A stretch of 64,000 nucleotides of DNA from Agrococcus sp. KRD186 (GCF_017168255.1 NZ_JABFAP010000001.1:943335-1007334); one strand, 5' to 3'; counted from the stretch's first letter, positions 25,608-39,938 are shown. The notes: a model not told the origin generated them from the sequence alone. Translations and numbers: made by a program.

Positions 25608-25615
<8 letters not shown>
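24164..25615 (-). CDS. gltD: glutamate synthase small subunit
   Basis: The 483-residue FAD/NADPH and iron-sulfur subunit passes electrons to GltB for glutamine-dependent glutamate synthesis. The N-terminal cluster cysteines are in [14 protein letters not shown] (near residue 47) and CPAPCESSC (near 95). The FAD site [13 protein letters not shown] is near 150 and the NADPH site GGGDTGSDC near 295. It overlaps the end of gltB by 8 bases, so the two are co-translated. A strong hairpin closes the operon. Confidence 0.96.
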
Positions 25616-30203
<4,588 letters not shown>

Positions 30204-30258
30204 GTGTGCTCCTGTGCTGTGCGTGCTGCGGGTCGGAGCGGGACGCCATCGGCCCGCA

Positions 30259-30276
30259 GCGCGCTCAGGGGCGCGC
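30259..30276 (-). terminator. weak hairpin between lgt and gltB
   Basis: GCGCGC (30259-30264) pairs with GCGCGC (30271-30276) around a six-base loop just after the lgt stop. It is only six pairs with no T-run, so read-through into gltB is possible. Confidence 0.3.
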
Positions 30277-30281
30277 AGTCC

Positions 30282-31469
30282 CTATCTGGTGGGGGCCGCG
30301 GGTTCTGCGGCGGGCTCAGCCTCGTCCTGGGTGCGGGTCTCGGGGAGCTCGGTGTAGACGTCAGAATCTACACCCTCTTCGGCCCCCGGCTCGCGCCCTG
30401 GCTGCCACGGCGAGGGCTCGAGCCCCGGGTGGCGGCGCGTCTGCACGACCCACACGACCACGCCGACGGCGATCGCGAGGAACGCCATCCAGACGTTGGT
30501 GCGGATGCCCAGCAGCAGCTCGGAGGGGTCGAGGCGGATGGTCTCGAACACCGAGCGGCCCAGGCCGTACCAGATCAGGTAGAGCGCGATCAGGCGACCC
30601 CACTGCATGTCGCGCTTGCGGTCGAGCCACAGCAGCAGCGCGGCGCCCAGCACGTTCCAGACGATCTCGTACGCGAAGGTGGGGTGGAAGAGCGTCTCCG
30701 GCGGCAGGCCGACCGGGAAGGCCGGGTTGGTCGCCTCGATCTCGAGGCCCCATGGGAGGTCGGTGGGCTGGCCGAAGAGCTCGTGGTTGAACCAATTGCC
30801 GAAGCGGCCGAAGGCCTGCGCGAGCAGCAGGCCGGGGGCGAGCGCGTCGACGAAGGTGGTGAAGCGCACGCCGGTGGTGCGGCAGCCGATCCAGATGCCG
30901 ACCGCGCCGCCGATGAGGGCGCCGAAGATCGCGATGCCGCCCTCCCAGATGTAGAACGCGGTCATCGGGTCGCGGCCGACGCCGAAGTAGTCGTCGGGGT
31001 GGGTGAGCACGTGGAAGAGGCGTGCGGCGGCGATGCCCAGCAGCACCGCCCAGACAGCGATGTCGATCACGTAGCCGGCGTCGACGCCGCGCTGCCGCAG
31101 CCGGTAGCCGGTGAGCAGCGTGGCGATCACGATGCCGGCGAGGATGCACAGCGCGTAGGTCTGGATGCCCCAGCTCGGGCCCACGAAGCGCAGCAGGAAG
31201 GCCAGCACGACGCCGAACAGCAGGCTCATCAGCAGCGTCCAGCCGGCGTCCTTGCGCGTCAGGCGGCCGGTGAACAGCCAGATGCCGAGCACCACCACCG
31301 CGATGACGATGCCGAGCACGATGCCGACGACCACCGCGCCGAGCACCGAGCCCTGCACGAGCGGCATGATGCCGAGCGCCTCGAGCCACTGGCCGATGGC
31401 CAGCTGCTGCCACTCGGGGCTGGGACTGGGGATGCTCTGGAGCAGTGCTGCTCCGGACTGGCTTGTCAC
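30282..31469 (-). CDS. lgt: prolipoprotein diacylglyceryl transferase with an N-terminal insertion
   Basis: Lgt transfers diacylglycerol to the lipobox cysteine of prelipoproteins in the membrane. The signature GRFGNWFNHELFG is near residue 240, with YALCILAG near 105 and a YxLWYGLGR-like segment in the C-terminal third. The protein has 395 residues, about 100 more than usual. The conserved N-terminal SIPSPS (12-17) is separated from the first core helix (from residue 100) by about 80 residues holding two or three extra hydrophobic segments. A charged C-terminal tail of about 50 residues follows the last helix. The GTG start overlaps the trpA stop, as in the trp-lgt order of other actinobacteria. 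Confidence 0.92.
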   Translation of the reverse strand: MTSQSGAALLQSIPSPSPEWQQLAIGQWLEALGIMPLVQGSVLGAVVVGIVLGIVIAVVVLGIWLFTGRLTRKDAGWTLLMSLLFGVVLAFLLRFVGPSWGIQTYALCILAGIVIATLLTGYRLRQRGVDAGYVIDIAVWAVLLGIAAARLFHVLTHPDDYFGVGRDPMTAFYIWEGGIAIFGALIGGAVGIWIGCRTTGVRFTTFVDALAPGLLLAQAFGRFGNWFNHELFGQPTDLPWGLEIEATNPAFPVGLPPETLFHPTFAYEIVWNVLGAALLLWLDRKRDMQWGRLIALYLIWYGLGRSVFETIRLDPSELLLGIRTNVWMAFLAIAVGVVVWVVQTRRHPGLEPSPWQPGREPGAEEGVDSDVYTELPETRTQDEAEPAAEPAAPTR

Positions 31470-32317
31470 GCGGGGATGCCCTTCTCTGCTGGTGCCGGCG
31501 TCGCCGGGCCGCCGTCGAGTGTACCGAGGGCGAGGGAGGCGGCGAGCTCGCGGAGCGCGGGCACCCCGCCCTCGCCGAGTGCGCGCACGAGCGCGGAGCC
31601 CGCGATCGCGCCGTCGGCGTAGTCCAGCACCTGCCGCACGTGCTCGCCGGTGGAGATGCCGACGCCGACGCAGCGCAGCGTGTCGCGACCGAGCGTCTCG
31701 GCCCGCACGGCGATGCGATCGGCGAGCTGCCGGGCGGCCTGATCGACATCCGCCCTGGTGCCGGTCGTGCCCATGGTCGAGACCGTGTAGACGAACCCGG
31801 TGGATGCGTCGATGACGGCGTCGAGGCGCGCGTCGGAGGAGGAGGGGGCCGCGAGGAAGACGCGGTCGAGGCCGTGGCGCTCGGCGGCGGCGAGCCACTC
31901 GGCGGCGTTCTCGGGCGTCAGGTCGGGGGTGATGAGCCCTGCGCCCCCGGCGGCCGCGAAGCGCTGTGCGAAGCGGTCGACGCCGTAGCGCAGCACCGGG
32001 TTCCAGTAGGTCATCACCAGCAGCGGGATGTCGGTGCGGGCGCTGATCGCCTCGAGCGTCTGGAAGAGCTCCTCGAGCCGGAAGCCGCGCTCGAGCGTCG
32101 CCTGCGTGGCGGCCTGGATGACCGGGCCGTCCATGCCCGGGTCGCTGTACGGCACGCCCAGCTCGACGGCGGTGAAGCCGGCCTCGGCGAGCGCGACCAC
32201 CGCCTCGACGCAGGTGGCCTGGTCGGGGTAGCCGACCGGCAGGTAGCCGATCAGGGCGCGGTTGCCGGTGGCGCGGATCGCGGCCTCGGTGGTGCTCGGT
32301 GCCTGCTCACGACTCAC
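31466..32317 (-). CDS. trpA: tryptophan synthase alpha subunit
   Basis: Cleaves indole-3-glycerol phosphate to indole, which is channelled to TrpB. The 283-residue barrel protein has the catalytic Glu in [15 protein letters not shown] near residue 53 and the second acid in [14 protein letters not shown] near 105. The phosphate-binding region [12 protein letters not shown] is near 230. The start overlaps the trpB stop by 4 bases and its stop overlaps the lgt start, indicating coupled translation. Confidence 0.96.
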   Translation of the reverse strand: MSREQAPSTTEAAIRATGNRALIGYLPVGYPDQATCVEAVVALAEAGFTAVELGVPYSDPGMDGPVIQAATQATLERGFRLEELFQTLEAISARTDIPLLVMTYWNPVLRYGVDRFAQRFAAAGGAGLITPDLTPENAAEWLAAAERHGLDRVFLAAPSSSDARLDAVIDASTGFVYTVSTMGTTGTRADVDQAARQLADRIAVRAETLGRDTLRCVGVGISTGEHVRQVLDYADGAIAGSALVRALGEGGVPALRELAASLALGTLDGGPATPAPAEKGIPA

Positions 32318-33528
32318 TGCTGCTGCGCTCCCTCGTCGAGCATGTCGAACCAGCGCCCGGCGGTGGCGACGTCCTTGTCGCCCCGGCCCGAGAGCGAGAC
32401 GACGAGCGTCGAGCCCGGTTGCTCCTTCGCGAGCCGCAGCGCACCGGCGACGGCGTGCGCCGACTCGATGGCGGGGATGATGCCCTCAGCGCGCGTGAGC
32501 GCCAGGAACGCATCCATCGCCTCCGCGTCGCTCACCGGCAGGTACTCGGCCCGGCCGATGTCGTTGAGCCAGGCGTGCTCGGGCCCGACGCCCGGGTAGT
32601 CGAGGCCGGCGGAGATCGAGTGCGACTCGAGCGTCTGGCCGTCCTCGTCCTGCAGCAGGTAGGTGCGCATGCCGTGCAGCAGGCCGGGGGCTCCGCGCTC
32701 GATCGAGAGCGCGTGGCGCTCGGTGTCGGCGCCGTCGCCGGCGGCCTCGAGGCCGATCAGGCGCACACCGGCGTCGTCGAGGAAGGCGTGGAAGATGCCC
32801 ATCGCGTTCGAGCCGCCGCCGACGCAGGCGAGCACGGCGTCCGGCAGGCCGCCGGTCATCGCGATGGTCTGCTCGCGCGCCTCCTCGCCGATGGCGCGGT
32901 GGAAGTCGCGCACCATCTCGGGGAAGGGGTGCGGGCCGGCGACGGTGCCCATCAGGTAGTGCGTGGTGTCGACGTTCGCGACCCAGTCGCGCAGTCCCTC
33001 GTTGATGGCGTCCTTCAGCGTGCGGGAGCCGCTCGTGACCGGCACGACCGTCGCGCCCAGCAGCCGCATGCGGGCGACGTTGAGCGCCTGGCGCTCGGTG
33101 TCGACCTCGCCCATGTAGACGACGCACTCCATGCCGAACAGCGCGGCCGCCGTCGCGGTGGCGACGCCGTGCTGGCCGGCACCGGTCTCGGCGATCAGGC
33201 GGGTCTTGCCCAGCCGCTGCGCGACCAGCGCCTGACCGAGCACGTTGTTGATCTTGTGGCTGCCGGTGTGGTTGAGATCCTCGCGCTTGAGCAGGATGCG
33301 GGCGCCGGCCTGCTCGCTCAGCCGCGTCGCCTCGGTCAGCAGCGAGGGCCGCCCGGTGTAATCGCGCGAGAGCCGCGCGAACTCGGCCTGGAAGGCCGGG
33401 TCGGTGCGGCACTGCTCGTAGCAGGCGGTGAGCTCGTCGATCGCCGCCATCAGCGGCTCCGGCATGTAGACACCGCCGTAGGGGCCGTACCAGGGGCCGT
33501 GGTGGTCGCGCAGCCGCGTGTCGGTCAT
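32314..33528 (-). CDS. trpB: tryptophan synthase beta subunit
   Basis: The PLP enzyme condenses indole with serine to give tryptophan. The 404-residue protein has the PLP lysine in [10 protein letters not shown] near residue 95, [14 protein letters not shown] near 117 and [10 protein letters not shown] near 238. Length is standard. It overlaps trpC and trpA by 4 bases on each side, so the three genes form one coupled unit. Confidence 0.97.
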   Translation of the reverse strand: MTDTRLRDHHGPWYGPYGGVYMPEPLMAAIDELTACYEQCRTDPAFQAEFARLSRDYTGRPSLLTEATRLSEQAGARILLKREDLNHTGSHKINNVLGQALVAQRLGKTRLIAETGAGQHGVATATAAALFGMECVVYMGEVDTERQALNVARMRLLGATVVPVTSGSRTLKDAINEGLRDWVANVDTTHYLMGTVAGPHPFPEMVRDFHRAIGEEAREQTIAMTGGLPDAVLACVGGGSNAMGIFHAFLDDAGVRLIGLEAAGDGADTERHALSIERGAPGLLHGMRTYLLQDEDGQTLESHSISAGLDYPGVGPEHAWLNDIGRAEYLPVSDAEAMDAFLALTRAEGIIPAIESAHAVAGALRLAKEQPGSTLVVSLSGRGDKDVATAGRWFDMLDEGAQQQ

Positions 33529-34313
33529 GATGCCCTTCCGAACTCGGCGACGCGGGCCGCGGGGTCGCCGTGGGTGACGAGCGCCTCCCCGACCAGCACC
33601 GCATCCGCCCCATCACGCCGGTAGCGCGCGACATCCTCGGCCTCGCGCACGCCCGATTCGGCGACCGCGACGGTGCCGGCGGGGATGCGCGCCCGCAGCT
33701 CACCGAAGCGGCCGGGGTGCATCGTGAAGGTCTTGAGGTCGCGGGTGTTGACGCCCAGGATGCGCGCGCCCGACTCGAGCGCGGCATCGATCTCGTGCTC
33801 GTCGTGCACCTCGACCAGCACCGACAGGCCGAGCTCGCGCGCGAAGCCGTGCAGCTGGGCGAGCCGCGCAGGCGTCAGCGAGGCGACGATCAGCAGCGCC
33901 AGGTCGGCGCCGTAGGCGCGCGCCTCCAGCAGCTGGTACTCGTCGGCGATGAAGTCCTTGCGCAGCACCGGCACCGAGACGGCGGCGCGCACCGCCTGCA
34001 GATCGTCGAGCGAGCCCAGGAAGCGGCGCTCCTCGGTGAGCACGCTGATGGCGCTCGCCCCGCCCGCGGCGTAGCTGGCGGCGAGCGACGCGGGCTCGGG
34101 GATGTCGGCGAGCGGGCCCTTCGAGGGGCTGGCGCGCTTCACCTCGGCGATGATGTGCGGGCCGTCAGAGTCGGTCTTCGGCGTGCCGAGGATGGCGGCG
34201 GCGTCGAGCGGCTGCGGCGTCCGGAGCGCGATCGACTCCAGGCGGGACGTCGGCAGGCTCTCGCGCCGCCGAGCCGCATCCTCGAGCGCGCCCGCAGTGA
34301 GCGCGTCGAGCAC
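33525..34313 (-). CDS. trpC: indole-3-glycerol phosphate synthase
   Basis: Closes the ring of the carboxyphenylamino-deoxyribulose phosphate intermediate in tryptophan synthesis. The 262-residue barrel protein has the catalytic motif [15 protein letters not shown] near residue 55, [14 protein letters not shown] near 115, VEVHDEHE near 165, [10 protein letters not shown] near 185 and VAESGV near 215. The GTG at 34313 begins the usual VLDAL-type N-terminus, two bases after the preceding gene's stop. TrpF and TrpD are not in the window. Confidence 0.95.
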   Translation of the reverse strand: MLDALTAGALEDAARRRESLPTSRLESIALRTPQPLDAAAILGTPKTDSDGPHIIAEVKRASPSKGPLADIPEPASLAASYAAGGASAISVLTEERRFLGSLDDLQAVRAAVSVPVLRKDFIADEYQLLEARAYGADLALLIVASLTPARLAQLHGFARELGLSVLVEVHDEHEIDAALESGARILGVNTRDLKTFTMHPGRFGELRARIPAGTVAVAESGVREAEDVARYRRDGADAVLVGEALVTHGDPAARVAEFGRAS

Positions 34314-34315
34314 GG

Positions 34316-34585
34316 TCAGTGGTCCTGCACGCCGTGGCCGGCCCGCACGAGGATCGGCCAGAGGACGGCGCCGATGAGCAGCAGGCCCGCGCTCGCCCAC
34401 ACCAGCATCGGCAGGTCGAGCACGAAGAAGAACGTGCCGAACAGGACGGCGACGAGCATCACGATGACGCTCGCCCAGGCGGCCTTCGAGTTGCCGTGGC
34501 CCGGGTCGACGAACGCCGGGTCGTAGTCGGCCACGTGCAGCTGTGCCGCGTGGTCGTCGCTGATGCCGTTGCTGCGTGCGTTCAC
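34316..34585 (-). CDS. small HGxxPAAW-like membrane protein of the trp cluster
   Basis: An 89-residue protein with a HGNSKAAW motif near residue 30 and two membrane segments (about 36-55 and 60-80). Actinobacterial trp clusters often carry a small two-helix protein with an HGxxPAAW motif at this place; here the proline is a lysine. Its function is unknown. The GTG at 34585 follows a strong GAGGAG site. The longer frame upstream overlaps the previous gene and is not used. Confidence 0.7.
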   Translation of the reverse strand: MNARSNGISDDHAAQLHVADYDPAFVDPGHGNSKAAWASVIVMLVAVLFGTFFFVLDLPMLVWASAGLLLIGAVLWPILVRAGHGVQDH

Positions 34586-34643
34586 GATGCTCCTCGGGTG
34601 ATGCCGGTCGAACTCGGGCGCGCCGGGTGCGCCTGCCAGCAGT

Positions 34644-35204
34644 CTACCGAGTCGGATCCTCGCCGTCGTCCATGACATCCCACGCGAGGCCGGATCCGCT
34701 GCGCTCGTAGCGGGCGGTGCGCTTGGCGCGCGGCGGCCAGCGGTGGGCGGTGACGAGCACCCACAGCGCCGCCACGATCGCGACGCAGCCGGCGGCGATC
34801 CCGAAGCCGGCGGCGCCCTCGATGCTGCGCGCGGCGATCTCGGCGCCCTGCGCCGTGCCGGAGAGGCCGGTGGCCTCCGCGACCAGCGCGTCGAGCGCGG
34901 ACGCCACCCCCGCCCGGGCGCCGCTGACGTGCAGGATGAGCCCGACGCCCAGCAGCACCGCGAGCACGCCCAGCACGTACCGCCAGATGCGGCCCGCGAT
35001 CGGCAGCACGAGCGCGAGCACCGCGCAGGCGAGCGACATGGTCGTCAGCGCCCCGGCCAGCTCCTGCCCCGTGGCCGCGAGCACCCGGCCGTCGACGAGC
35101 GTGGCGCTGCCCCACGGCTGGGTGGCGGCGATCAGCCCGAGCGCCGCCGCCAGCAGCAGCGTGAGCGCCGCGATCAGCCGGCCGCGCGCCAGCAGCCCGC
35201 TCAT
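34644..35204 (-). CDS. Trp-operon-associated membrane protein (TIGR02234-like)
   Basis: A 186-residue protein with four hydrophobic segments (about 8-28, 48-70, 73-93 and 132-152) and a polar C-terminal tail. Position between trpE and trpC, size and topology match the actinobacterial tryptophan-associated membrane protein family. Its role is not established; a part in transport or regulation has only been supposed from context. The start overlaps the trpE stop by 4 bases. Confidence 0.75.
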   Translation of the reverse strand: MSGLLARGRLIAALTLLLAAALGLIAATQPWGSATLVDGRVLAATGQELAGALTTMSLACAVLALVLPIAGRIWRYVLGVLAVLLGVGLILHVSGARAGVASALDALVAEATGLSGTAQGAEIAARSIEGAAGFGIAAGCVAIVAALWVLVTAHRWPPRAKRTARYERSGSGLAWDVMDDGEDPTR

Positions 35205-36730
35205 CGCCGGTGCCGCATCGACGAGGCCACCGCGACGGCCCGCAGCGGCGCGGCCGCCTTGCTGCGCACCTCCTGCAACTCGGTCTCCGGGTCGCTGTCG
35301 GCCACCAGGCCAGCGCCCGACTGCACGTGCGCGACGCCCGCCCGCAGCGTGACCGTGCGGATCGCGATCGCGAGATCCGCATCGCCGGCCAGGTCGAACC
35401 ATCCGACCACCCCGCCGTAGACGCCGCGCTGGGCGCTCTCGAGCTCGTCGATCAGCTCGAGCGCGCGCGGCTTCGGCGCACCGGAGAGGGTGCCGGCGGG
35501 GAAGGTGGCGCGGAAGGCATCGACCGCCGAGGCGTCGGCGCGCATCTCGCCCTCGACGGTCGAGACGATGTGCATGATGTGGCTGAAGCGCTCGATCGCC
35601 ATCAGCTCGGTCACCGCCACGCTGCCCGGGCGGCACACCTTCGCGAGGTCGTTGCGGGCGAGGTCGACGAGCATGACGTGCTCGGCGCGCTCCTTCGGGT
35701 CGGCCAGCAGCTCCTCGCCCAGGTCGCGGTCGGCGGATGCGTCGGCGCCGCGCGGGCGGGATCCCGCGATCGGGTGCATGGTCGCCCGCCCCTCGTGCAC
35801 GGTGACGAGCGCCTCGGGGCTCGAGCCGACCACCGCGTAGGGCTCGCCGTCGGCGGTCTCGAGGCTCAGCAGGTAGAGGTACGGCGAGGGGTTCAGCACC
35901 CGCAGCACCCGGTATATCTCGAGCGGGTCGGCGTCGGTGGGCAGGTCGAAGCGCGACGAGAGCACCACCTGGAAGACGTCGCCGTCGACGATGTGCCGCT
36001 TGGAGCGCTCCACCATGCCGCGGTAGTCGTCGGCGCTCACGCGCGAGGTGGGCCGCGGCGCCGCATCGCGGTCGAGCGCGGCGATCGAGCCCGGCTGCGG
36101 GCGCGTGAGCTCCTGCTCGAGCGCGTCGAGCCGGGCCTGCGCGTCGCGCCACAGCGCATCCGCGTCGTCGGTGCCGTCGTTCAGCACGTTCGCGACCAGG
36201 TGCGCCGCGCCCGTGCGGTGGTCGAGCACGACGAGGGTGGCGGCGAGCGACATGGCGATGGCGGGCACGTCGACGTCGCGCTCTGGCGCGTCGGGCAGGT
36301 GCTCGAGCTCGCGCACGGCCTCCCAGCCGATGTGGCCGACCATGCCGCTGGTCAGGCGCGGCAGGCCGGGGATGCGCGGGGTCGCCCAGCGGCGCAGCAC
36401 GTGCTCGACGGTGGCGAGGCCGCCCGCCGGCGCGTCCCTCCCCAGCAGGCGATCCGCGCTGACGAGCTCGGAGCGCCACTCGACGCGGCCGCGGTCGGCG
36501 GTCAGCTGCCCGAAGGAGGCGACGCCGACGAAGGAGTAGCGGTTCCAGACGCCCTGCTGCGCCGACTCGAGCAGGAAGCTGCCGGGCCGGCCGGCGCCGT
36601 CTGGCCCCTGGGCGAGCCGGCGGTAGACGCCCACCGGCGTCTCGGCGTCGAGGAAGACCTCGCGCACGACCGGCACGATGCGGTGGCCGGGCAGCAGCGC
36701 GTCGAAGGCGGCGCGGTCGGTGTCGGTCAC
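35201..36730 (-). CDS. trpE: anthranilate synthase component I
   Basis: Makes anthranilate from chorismate using ammonia from TrpG. The 509-residue protein has the tryptophan-binding motif [15 protein letters not shown] near residue 53, the catalytic core with IAGSRPRG near 322, [18 protein letters not shown] near 357, and [18 protein letters not shown] near 410. The GTG at 36730 overlaps the hisI stop by 4 bases, so trp expression is coupled to the his genes and there is no room for a trp attenuator here. TrpG is not in the window. Confidence 0.96.
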   Translation of the reverse strand: MTDTDRAAFDALLPGHRIVPVVREVFLDAETPVGVYRRLAQGPDGAGRPGSFLLESAQQGVWNRYSFVGVASFGQLTADRGRVEWRSELVSADRLLGRDAPAGGLATVEHVLRRWATPRIPGLPRLTSGMVGHIGWEAVRELEHLPDAPERDVDVPAIAMSLAATLVVLDHRTGAAHLVANVLNDGTDDADALWRDAQARLDALEQELTRPQPGSIAALDRDAAPRPTSRVSADDYRGMVERSKRHIVDGDVFQVVLSSRFDLPTDADPLEIYRVLRVLNPSPYLYLLSLETADGEPYAVVGSSPEALVTVHEGRATMHPIAGSRPRGADASADRDLGEELLADPKERAEHVMLVDLARNDLAKVCRPGSVAVTELMAIERFSHIMHIVSTVEGEMRADASAVDAFRATFPAGTLSGAPKPRALELIDELESAQRGVYGGVVGWFDLAGDADLAIAIRTVTLRAGVAHVQSGAGLVADSDPETELQEVRSKAAAPLRAVAVASSMRHRR

Positions 36731-37197
36731 GCCCGCTCCCCCGAGCCGCCGGTCTGCGCCTGCGTCATCGGGATGGGCGTGAAGAAGCACGACCGGGCGC
36801 CGGTGTGGCAGGCGGGGCCGGTCTGCTCGACCCGGATGAGGATGGCGTCGCCGTCGCAGTCGAGCGCGATCGAGCGCGGCACCTGGATGTGGCCGCTCGT
36901 GTCGCCCTTGCGCCAGTACTCCTGTCGCGACCGCGACCAGAAGGTGACGCGGCCCTCGCTCGCGGTGCGGCGCAGCGCCTCGTCGTCCATGTAGCCGACC
37001 ATCAGCACGTCGCCGTTCGCGTCGTCCTGGATGACTGCGGCCACCAGGCCGTCGGCATCCTTCTTCAGCGTCGGCAGCTCGAGCTCGCCCATCGCACCGT
37101 CACCCGCGCTCATCGCACCGTCACCTGCGTTCATCGCACCGTCACCCGCGTTCATCGCACCGTCACCTGTGTTCATCGCACCGTCACCTGTGTTCAT
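36727..37197 (-). CDS. hisI: phosphoribosyl-AMP cyclohydrolase with a repeated translation start
   Basis: Third step of histidine synthesis. The core (121 residues from the ATG at 37092) has [39 protein letters not shown] and the zinc ligands in [21 protein letters not shown]. Upstream, five more in-frame ATGs (37113, 37134, 37155, 37176, 37197) occur every 21 bases, each with an AGGTGA/GGGTGA-type site about 7 bases ahead. The outermost ATG overlaps the hisF stop (ATGA) and would add 35 residues, five repeats of M-N/S-T/A-G-D-G-A. Which start is used cannot be told; several may be. Confidence 0.93.
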   Translation of the reverse strand: MNTGDGAMNTGDGAMNAGDGAMNAGDGAMSAGDGAMGELELPTLKKDADGLVAAVIQDDANGDVLMVGYMDDEALRRTASEGRVTFWSRSRQEYWRKGDTSGHIQVPRSIALDCDGDAILIRVEQTGPACHTGARSCFFTPIPMTQAQTGGSGERA

Positions 37198-37209
37198 CGC
37201 ACCGTCACC
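37090..37209. repeat. six-copy repeat of the hisF-stop/hisI-start junction (21-bp period)
   Basis: On the minus strand GGTGACGGTGCGATG occurs six times at 21-base intervals. The first copy is the genuine end of hisF plus the overlapping hisI start. The sequence between copies (AACACA, AACGCG, AACGCA, AGCGCG) varies only at a few bases. The period is seven codons, so frame is kept. Confidence 0.95.
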
Positions 37210-37952
37210 CCGGCATCCGCCATCGCCCGCTTGACCTCGCCGATCGTGCACTGCCCGCTGTGGAAGATGCTGGCGGCGAGCACCGCATCGGCCCCCGCCT
37301 CGACGGCGGGCGCGAAGTGCGCGGGCTCGCCCGCGCCACCGGAGGCGATCACGGGCGTCGTGGCTGCCGCGCGCACGAGCCGCAGCAGCTCGAGGTCGAA
37401 GCCCTCCTTCGTGCCGTCGGCGTCGATCGAGTTGACGAGCAGCTCGCCGACGCCGCGCGCCACGCCCTCCCGGGCCCAGGCGACGGCGTCGAGCCCGGCG
37501 CCGCGGGAGCCGCCGTGCGTGGTGACCTCGAAGCCGCTCGGCTGCTCGGCCGAGCGGCGCACGTCGAGCGAGAGCACCAGCACCTGCGAGCCGAAGTCGG
37601 CCACGACGCGGTCGATGAGGCTCGGGTCGGCGATCGCCGCCGAGTTCACGCCCACCTTGTCGGCGCCGTGCGCCAGCAGCCGGGCGACGTCGTCGCGCTC
37701 GCGCACGCCGCCGCCGACGGTGAGCGGGATGAAGATCTGCTCGGCGCAGCGCTCGACCACGTCGAGCATCGTGCCGCGGTCGTCGACGGTCGCCTTCACG
37801 TCGAGGAAGGTCAGCTCGTCGGCACCCTGCTCGGCGTAGCGCGCGGCGAGCTCGACCGGGTCGCCCTGGTCGGTCAGGCCCTGGAACTTCACGCCCTTGA
37901 CGACGCGGCCGTGCGCGACGTCGAGGCACGGGATGACGCGGGTGGCGAGCAT
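37194..37952 (-). CDS. hisF: imidazole glycerol phosphate synthase cyclase subunit
   Basis: HisF with HisH forms imidazole glycerol phosphate and AICAR. The 252-residue barrel has the catalytic aspartates in [15 protein letters not shown] (near residue 11) and [12 protein letters not shown] (near 131), the phosphate sites VGGGVR near 82 and VIASGGAG near 176, and ends VTVR. Length is standard. Its last codons were amplified to form the repeated hisI start region. HisH and HisA are not in the window. Confidence 0.96.
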   Translation of the reverse strand: MLATRVIPCLDVAHGRVVKGVKFQGLTDQGDPVELAARYAEQGADELTFLDVKATVDDRGTMLDVVERCAEQIFIPLTVGGGVRERDDVARLLAHGADKVGVNSAAIADPSLIDRVVADFGSQVLVLSLDVRRSAEQPSGFEVTTHGGSRGAGLDAVAWAREGVARGVGELLVNSIDADGTKEGFDLELLRLVRAAATTPVIASGGAGEPAHFAPAVEAGADAVLAASIFHSGQCTIGEVKRAMADAGVTVR

Positions 37953-37986
37953 CGGGAGACTCCTGTCGGAAGCGGTTGGCCCGGCG

Positions 37987-38826
37987 TCAGAGGCGCGCGG
38001 CGTGGATGCGCGAGACGATGATGGCCGTCGCGCCGACGTCGTCGAGGGCGTCCATGATCTGGTTCGTGTCGTCGCGGCGCACCATGACGCGCACGGCCAC
38101 CCAGCCCTCGCGCTGCAGCGGGCTGACGGTGGCGCTCTCGAAGCCGCGCGCGATGCCGATGGCCGCGTCGAGGCGGGAGCGCTCGATGTCGTAGTCGACG
38201 AGCACGTAGTCGCGGGCGACCATGACGCCGTCCAGCCGACGCTTGAGCCGTGTCAGGCCCTCCGGGCTGCCGCCGTTCGAGATGAGCACGGCTTCGCTGG
38301 TGAGGATGGGATCGCCGAAGACCTCCAGGCCCTGGGCGCGCAGGGTGGCGCCGGTCTCGACGACGTCGGCCACCGCATCCGCCACCCCGAGTCGCACCGA
38401 CGACTCGACGGCGCCGTCGAGGCGCACGAGCTCGGCCGTCACGCCGTGCTCGGCCAGGTGATCCTCGACGAGCGTCGTGTAGCTCGAGGCGATGCGCACG
38501 CCCTGCAGGTCGGCGGCGCTCTGGAAGCGGCCGGCGGGGCCCGCGAAGCGGAAGGTCGAGCGCGCGAAGCCGAGCCCCTCGACCTCGACCGCGTCGGAGC
38601 GCGAGTCGAGCAGCAGATCGCGGCCGGTGATGCCGACATCCAGCGCGCCCGAGCCCACGTAGGTCGCGATGTCGCGCGGGCGGAGGAAGAAGAACTCCAC
38701 CTCGTTGCGCGCGTCGACGACGATGAGCTCCTTGCCGTCGCGGCGGCCGCGGTAGCCGGCCTCGTCGAGCATCCAGGCGGCCGTCTCGGCCAGCGAGCCC
38801 TTGTTGGGCACGGCGATCTTCAGCAT
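37987..38826 (-). CDS. hisG: ATP phosphoribosyltransferase (long form)
   Basis: First and committed step of histidine synthesis. The 279-residue protein is the long HisG form with a C-terminal ACT-like domain for histidine feedback (from about residue 210). It starts [15 protein letters not shown], has the PRPP-contact region [10 protein letters not shown] near 65 and [18 protein letters not shown] near 140. The ATG at 38826 fits the family start and has AAGGAAG just upstream, though with short spacing. It is 34 bases ahead of hisF and 38 bases after hisE. Confidence 0.94.
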   Translation of the reverse strand: MLKIAVPNKGSLAETAAWMLDEAGYRGRRDGKELIVVDARNEVEFFFLRPRDIATYVGSGALDVGITGRDLLLDSRSDAVEVEGLGFARSTFRFAGPAGRFQSAADLQGVRIASSYTTLVEDHLAEHGVTAELVRLDGAVESSVRLGVADAVADVVETGATLRAQGLEVFGDPILTSEAVLISNGGSPEGLTRLKRRLDGVMVARDYVLVDYDIERSRLDAAIGIARGFESATVSPLQREGWVAVRVMVRRDDTNQIMDALDDVGATAIIVSRIHAARL

Positions 38827-38864
38827 GACTTCCTTCACGACTCTGACGGATGTGGTGGGGCGCG

Positions 38865-39128
38865 TCAGAGATGTCGGTAGACGTCCTGCAGCGAGATGCC
38901 CTTCGCGAGCATCAGCACCTGCAGGTGGTACAGCAGCTGCGAGATCTCGAGCGCGGCATCCTCATCGGTCTCGTGCTCGGCGGCCATCCAGACCTCGGCG
39001 GCCTCCTCGACGATCTTCTTGCCGATGGCGTGCACCCCGGCGTCGACGAGCTCGACGGTGCGGGAGCCGGCCGGGCGCTCGGCGAGGGTGCGCTCGAGCT
39101 CTGCGTGCAGCTCGTCGAAGGTCTTCAC
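38865..39128 (-). CDS. hisE: phosphoribosyl-ATP pyrophosphohydrolase
   Basis: Second step of histidine synthesis. The 87-residue all-helical protein has the MazG-like metal motif [17 protein letters not shown] near residue 37 and [12 protein letters not shown] near 63. It starts with GTG overlapping the rpe stop by 4 bases. GGAGAG serves as ribosome site, and TAGCCT (39135-39140), six bases ahead of the GTG and inside rpe, could be a leaderless -10, giving the his-trp genes a private promoter. Confidence 0.93.
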   Translation of the reverse strand: MKTFDELHAELERTLAERPAGSRTVELVDAGVHAIGKKIVEEAAEVWMAAEHETDEDAALEISQLLYHLQVLMLAKGISLQDVYRHL

Positions 39129-39931
39129 CTCTCCAGGCTACCGGTCGCGTCGGTGCCCGCCGCGTCGGTGCCGGCCGCGTCGGTGCCGGCCGGCTGCGTG
39201 CCCGCTGCGTCGATGCCTGTCGTGCCGGTGCCGGCGATGCCGCGGTGGATCGCGCGCAGGTCGATGCGGCCGGTGTCGAACGCCCCCCTGCCCGCATCGC
39301 GCAGCGCCGTGATGCGCTCGGCCGGCGAGTCGTGGCCGTAGACGGCGCTGCCGGCGACGAACACGTCGGCGCCCGAGGCGGCCGCGATCGGCAGCGTGTC
39401 GGCGGTGATGCCGCCGTCGACCTGCAGTGCGAGCTCGATGCCGAGCTGCTCGGCCCGGCTGCGCAGCGCCTCGACCTTGGGCATCATCTCGCCCATGAAC
39501 GACTGGCCGCCGAAGCCGGGCTCGACGGTCATGACGAGCACCATGTCGAACTCGGTGAGGTGCTCGAGCACCTCGTCGACGAGCGTGCCGGGCTTGACGG
39601 CGATGGATGCGCGGGTGCCGCGGGCGCGCAGCTCACGGGCGAGGGCGACGGCGTCGCGGGTCGCCTCGGCGTGGAAGGTGACCGAGTCGACGCGGTCGAT
39701 CGCGTACTGCGGCGCCCAGGTGTCGGGGTCGTCGATCATCAGGTGGACGTCGATCGGCAGGTCGGTGACCTCGGCGATGCGCTGCACCATCGGCAGGCCG
39801 AAGGTGAGGTTGGGCACGAAGTGCGCATCCATGACGTCGAGGTGCACGCCGTCGGCGCTCGCGATCCTGCCGAGGTCGCGCTCGAGGTTCACGAAGTCGG
39901 CCGAGAGGATGCTGGGGTGAATCCTGACCAT
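39125..39931 (-). CDS. rpe: ribulose-phosphate 3-epimerase with a repetitive C-terminal tail
   Basis: Interconverts ribulose 5-phosphate and xylulose 5-phosphate. The first 220 residues are a normal Rpe barrel: [48 protein letters not shown] and LQVDGGI. The protein then continues for nearly 50 residues with a low-complexity tail rich in Ala-Gly-Thr-Asp ([13 protein letters not shown]), encoded by 15-bp repeats. The tail ends at the overlap with hisE. The ATG at 39931 has TAGGCT and seven bases ahead of it, suggesting a leaderless start after rsmB. Confidence 0.93.
   Translation of the reverse strand: MVRIHPSILSADFVNLERDLGRIASADGVHLDVMDAHFVPNLTFGLPMVQRIAEVTDLPIDVHLMIDDPDTWAPQYAIDRVDSVTFHAEATRDAVALARELRARGTRASIAVKPGTLVDEVLEHLTEFDMVLVMTVEPGFGGQSFMGEMMPKVEALRSRAEQLGIELALQVDGGITADTLPIAAASGADVFVAGSAVYGHDSPAERITALRDAGRGAFDTGRIDLRAIHRGIAGTGTTGIDAAGTQPAGTDAAGTDAAGTDATGSLER
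39137..39195. repeat. 15-bp tandem repeats in the 3' end of rpe
   Basis: The minus strand carries about three and a half copies of GGCACCGACGCGGCC-like units, encoding Gly-Thr-Asp-Ala-Ala. The last unit merges into the possible -10 and ribosome site of hisE. Confidence 0.7.
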
Positions 39932-39938
39932 GGCTTCC

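Noticed and set aside
35200-36730. Tryptophan attenuator or T-box before trpE
   Set aside because: The trpE start overlaps the hisI stop, leaving no leader; no specifier or antiterminator structure can fit.
37031-37234. Plus-strand repeat protein over the hisI start region ([14 protein letters not shown] type)
   Set aside because: It is the complement of the amplified hisF-hisI junction; the minus strand has a clear functional reading.
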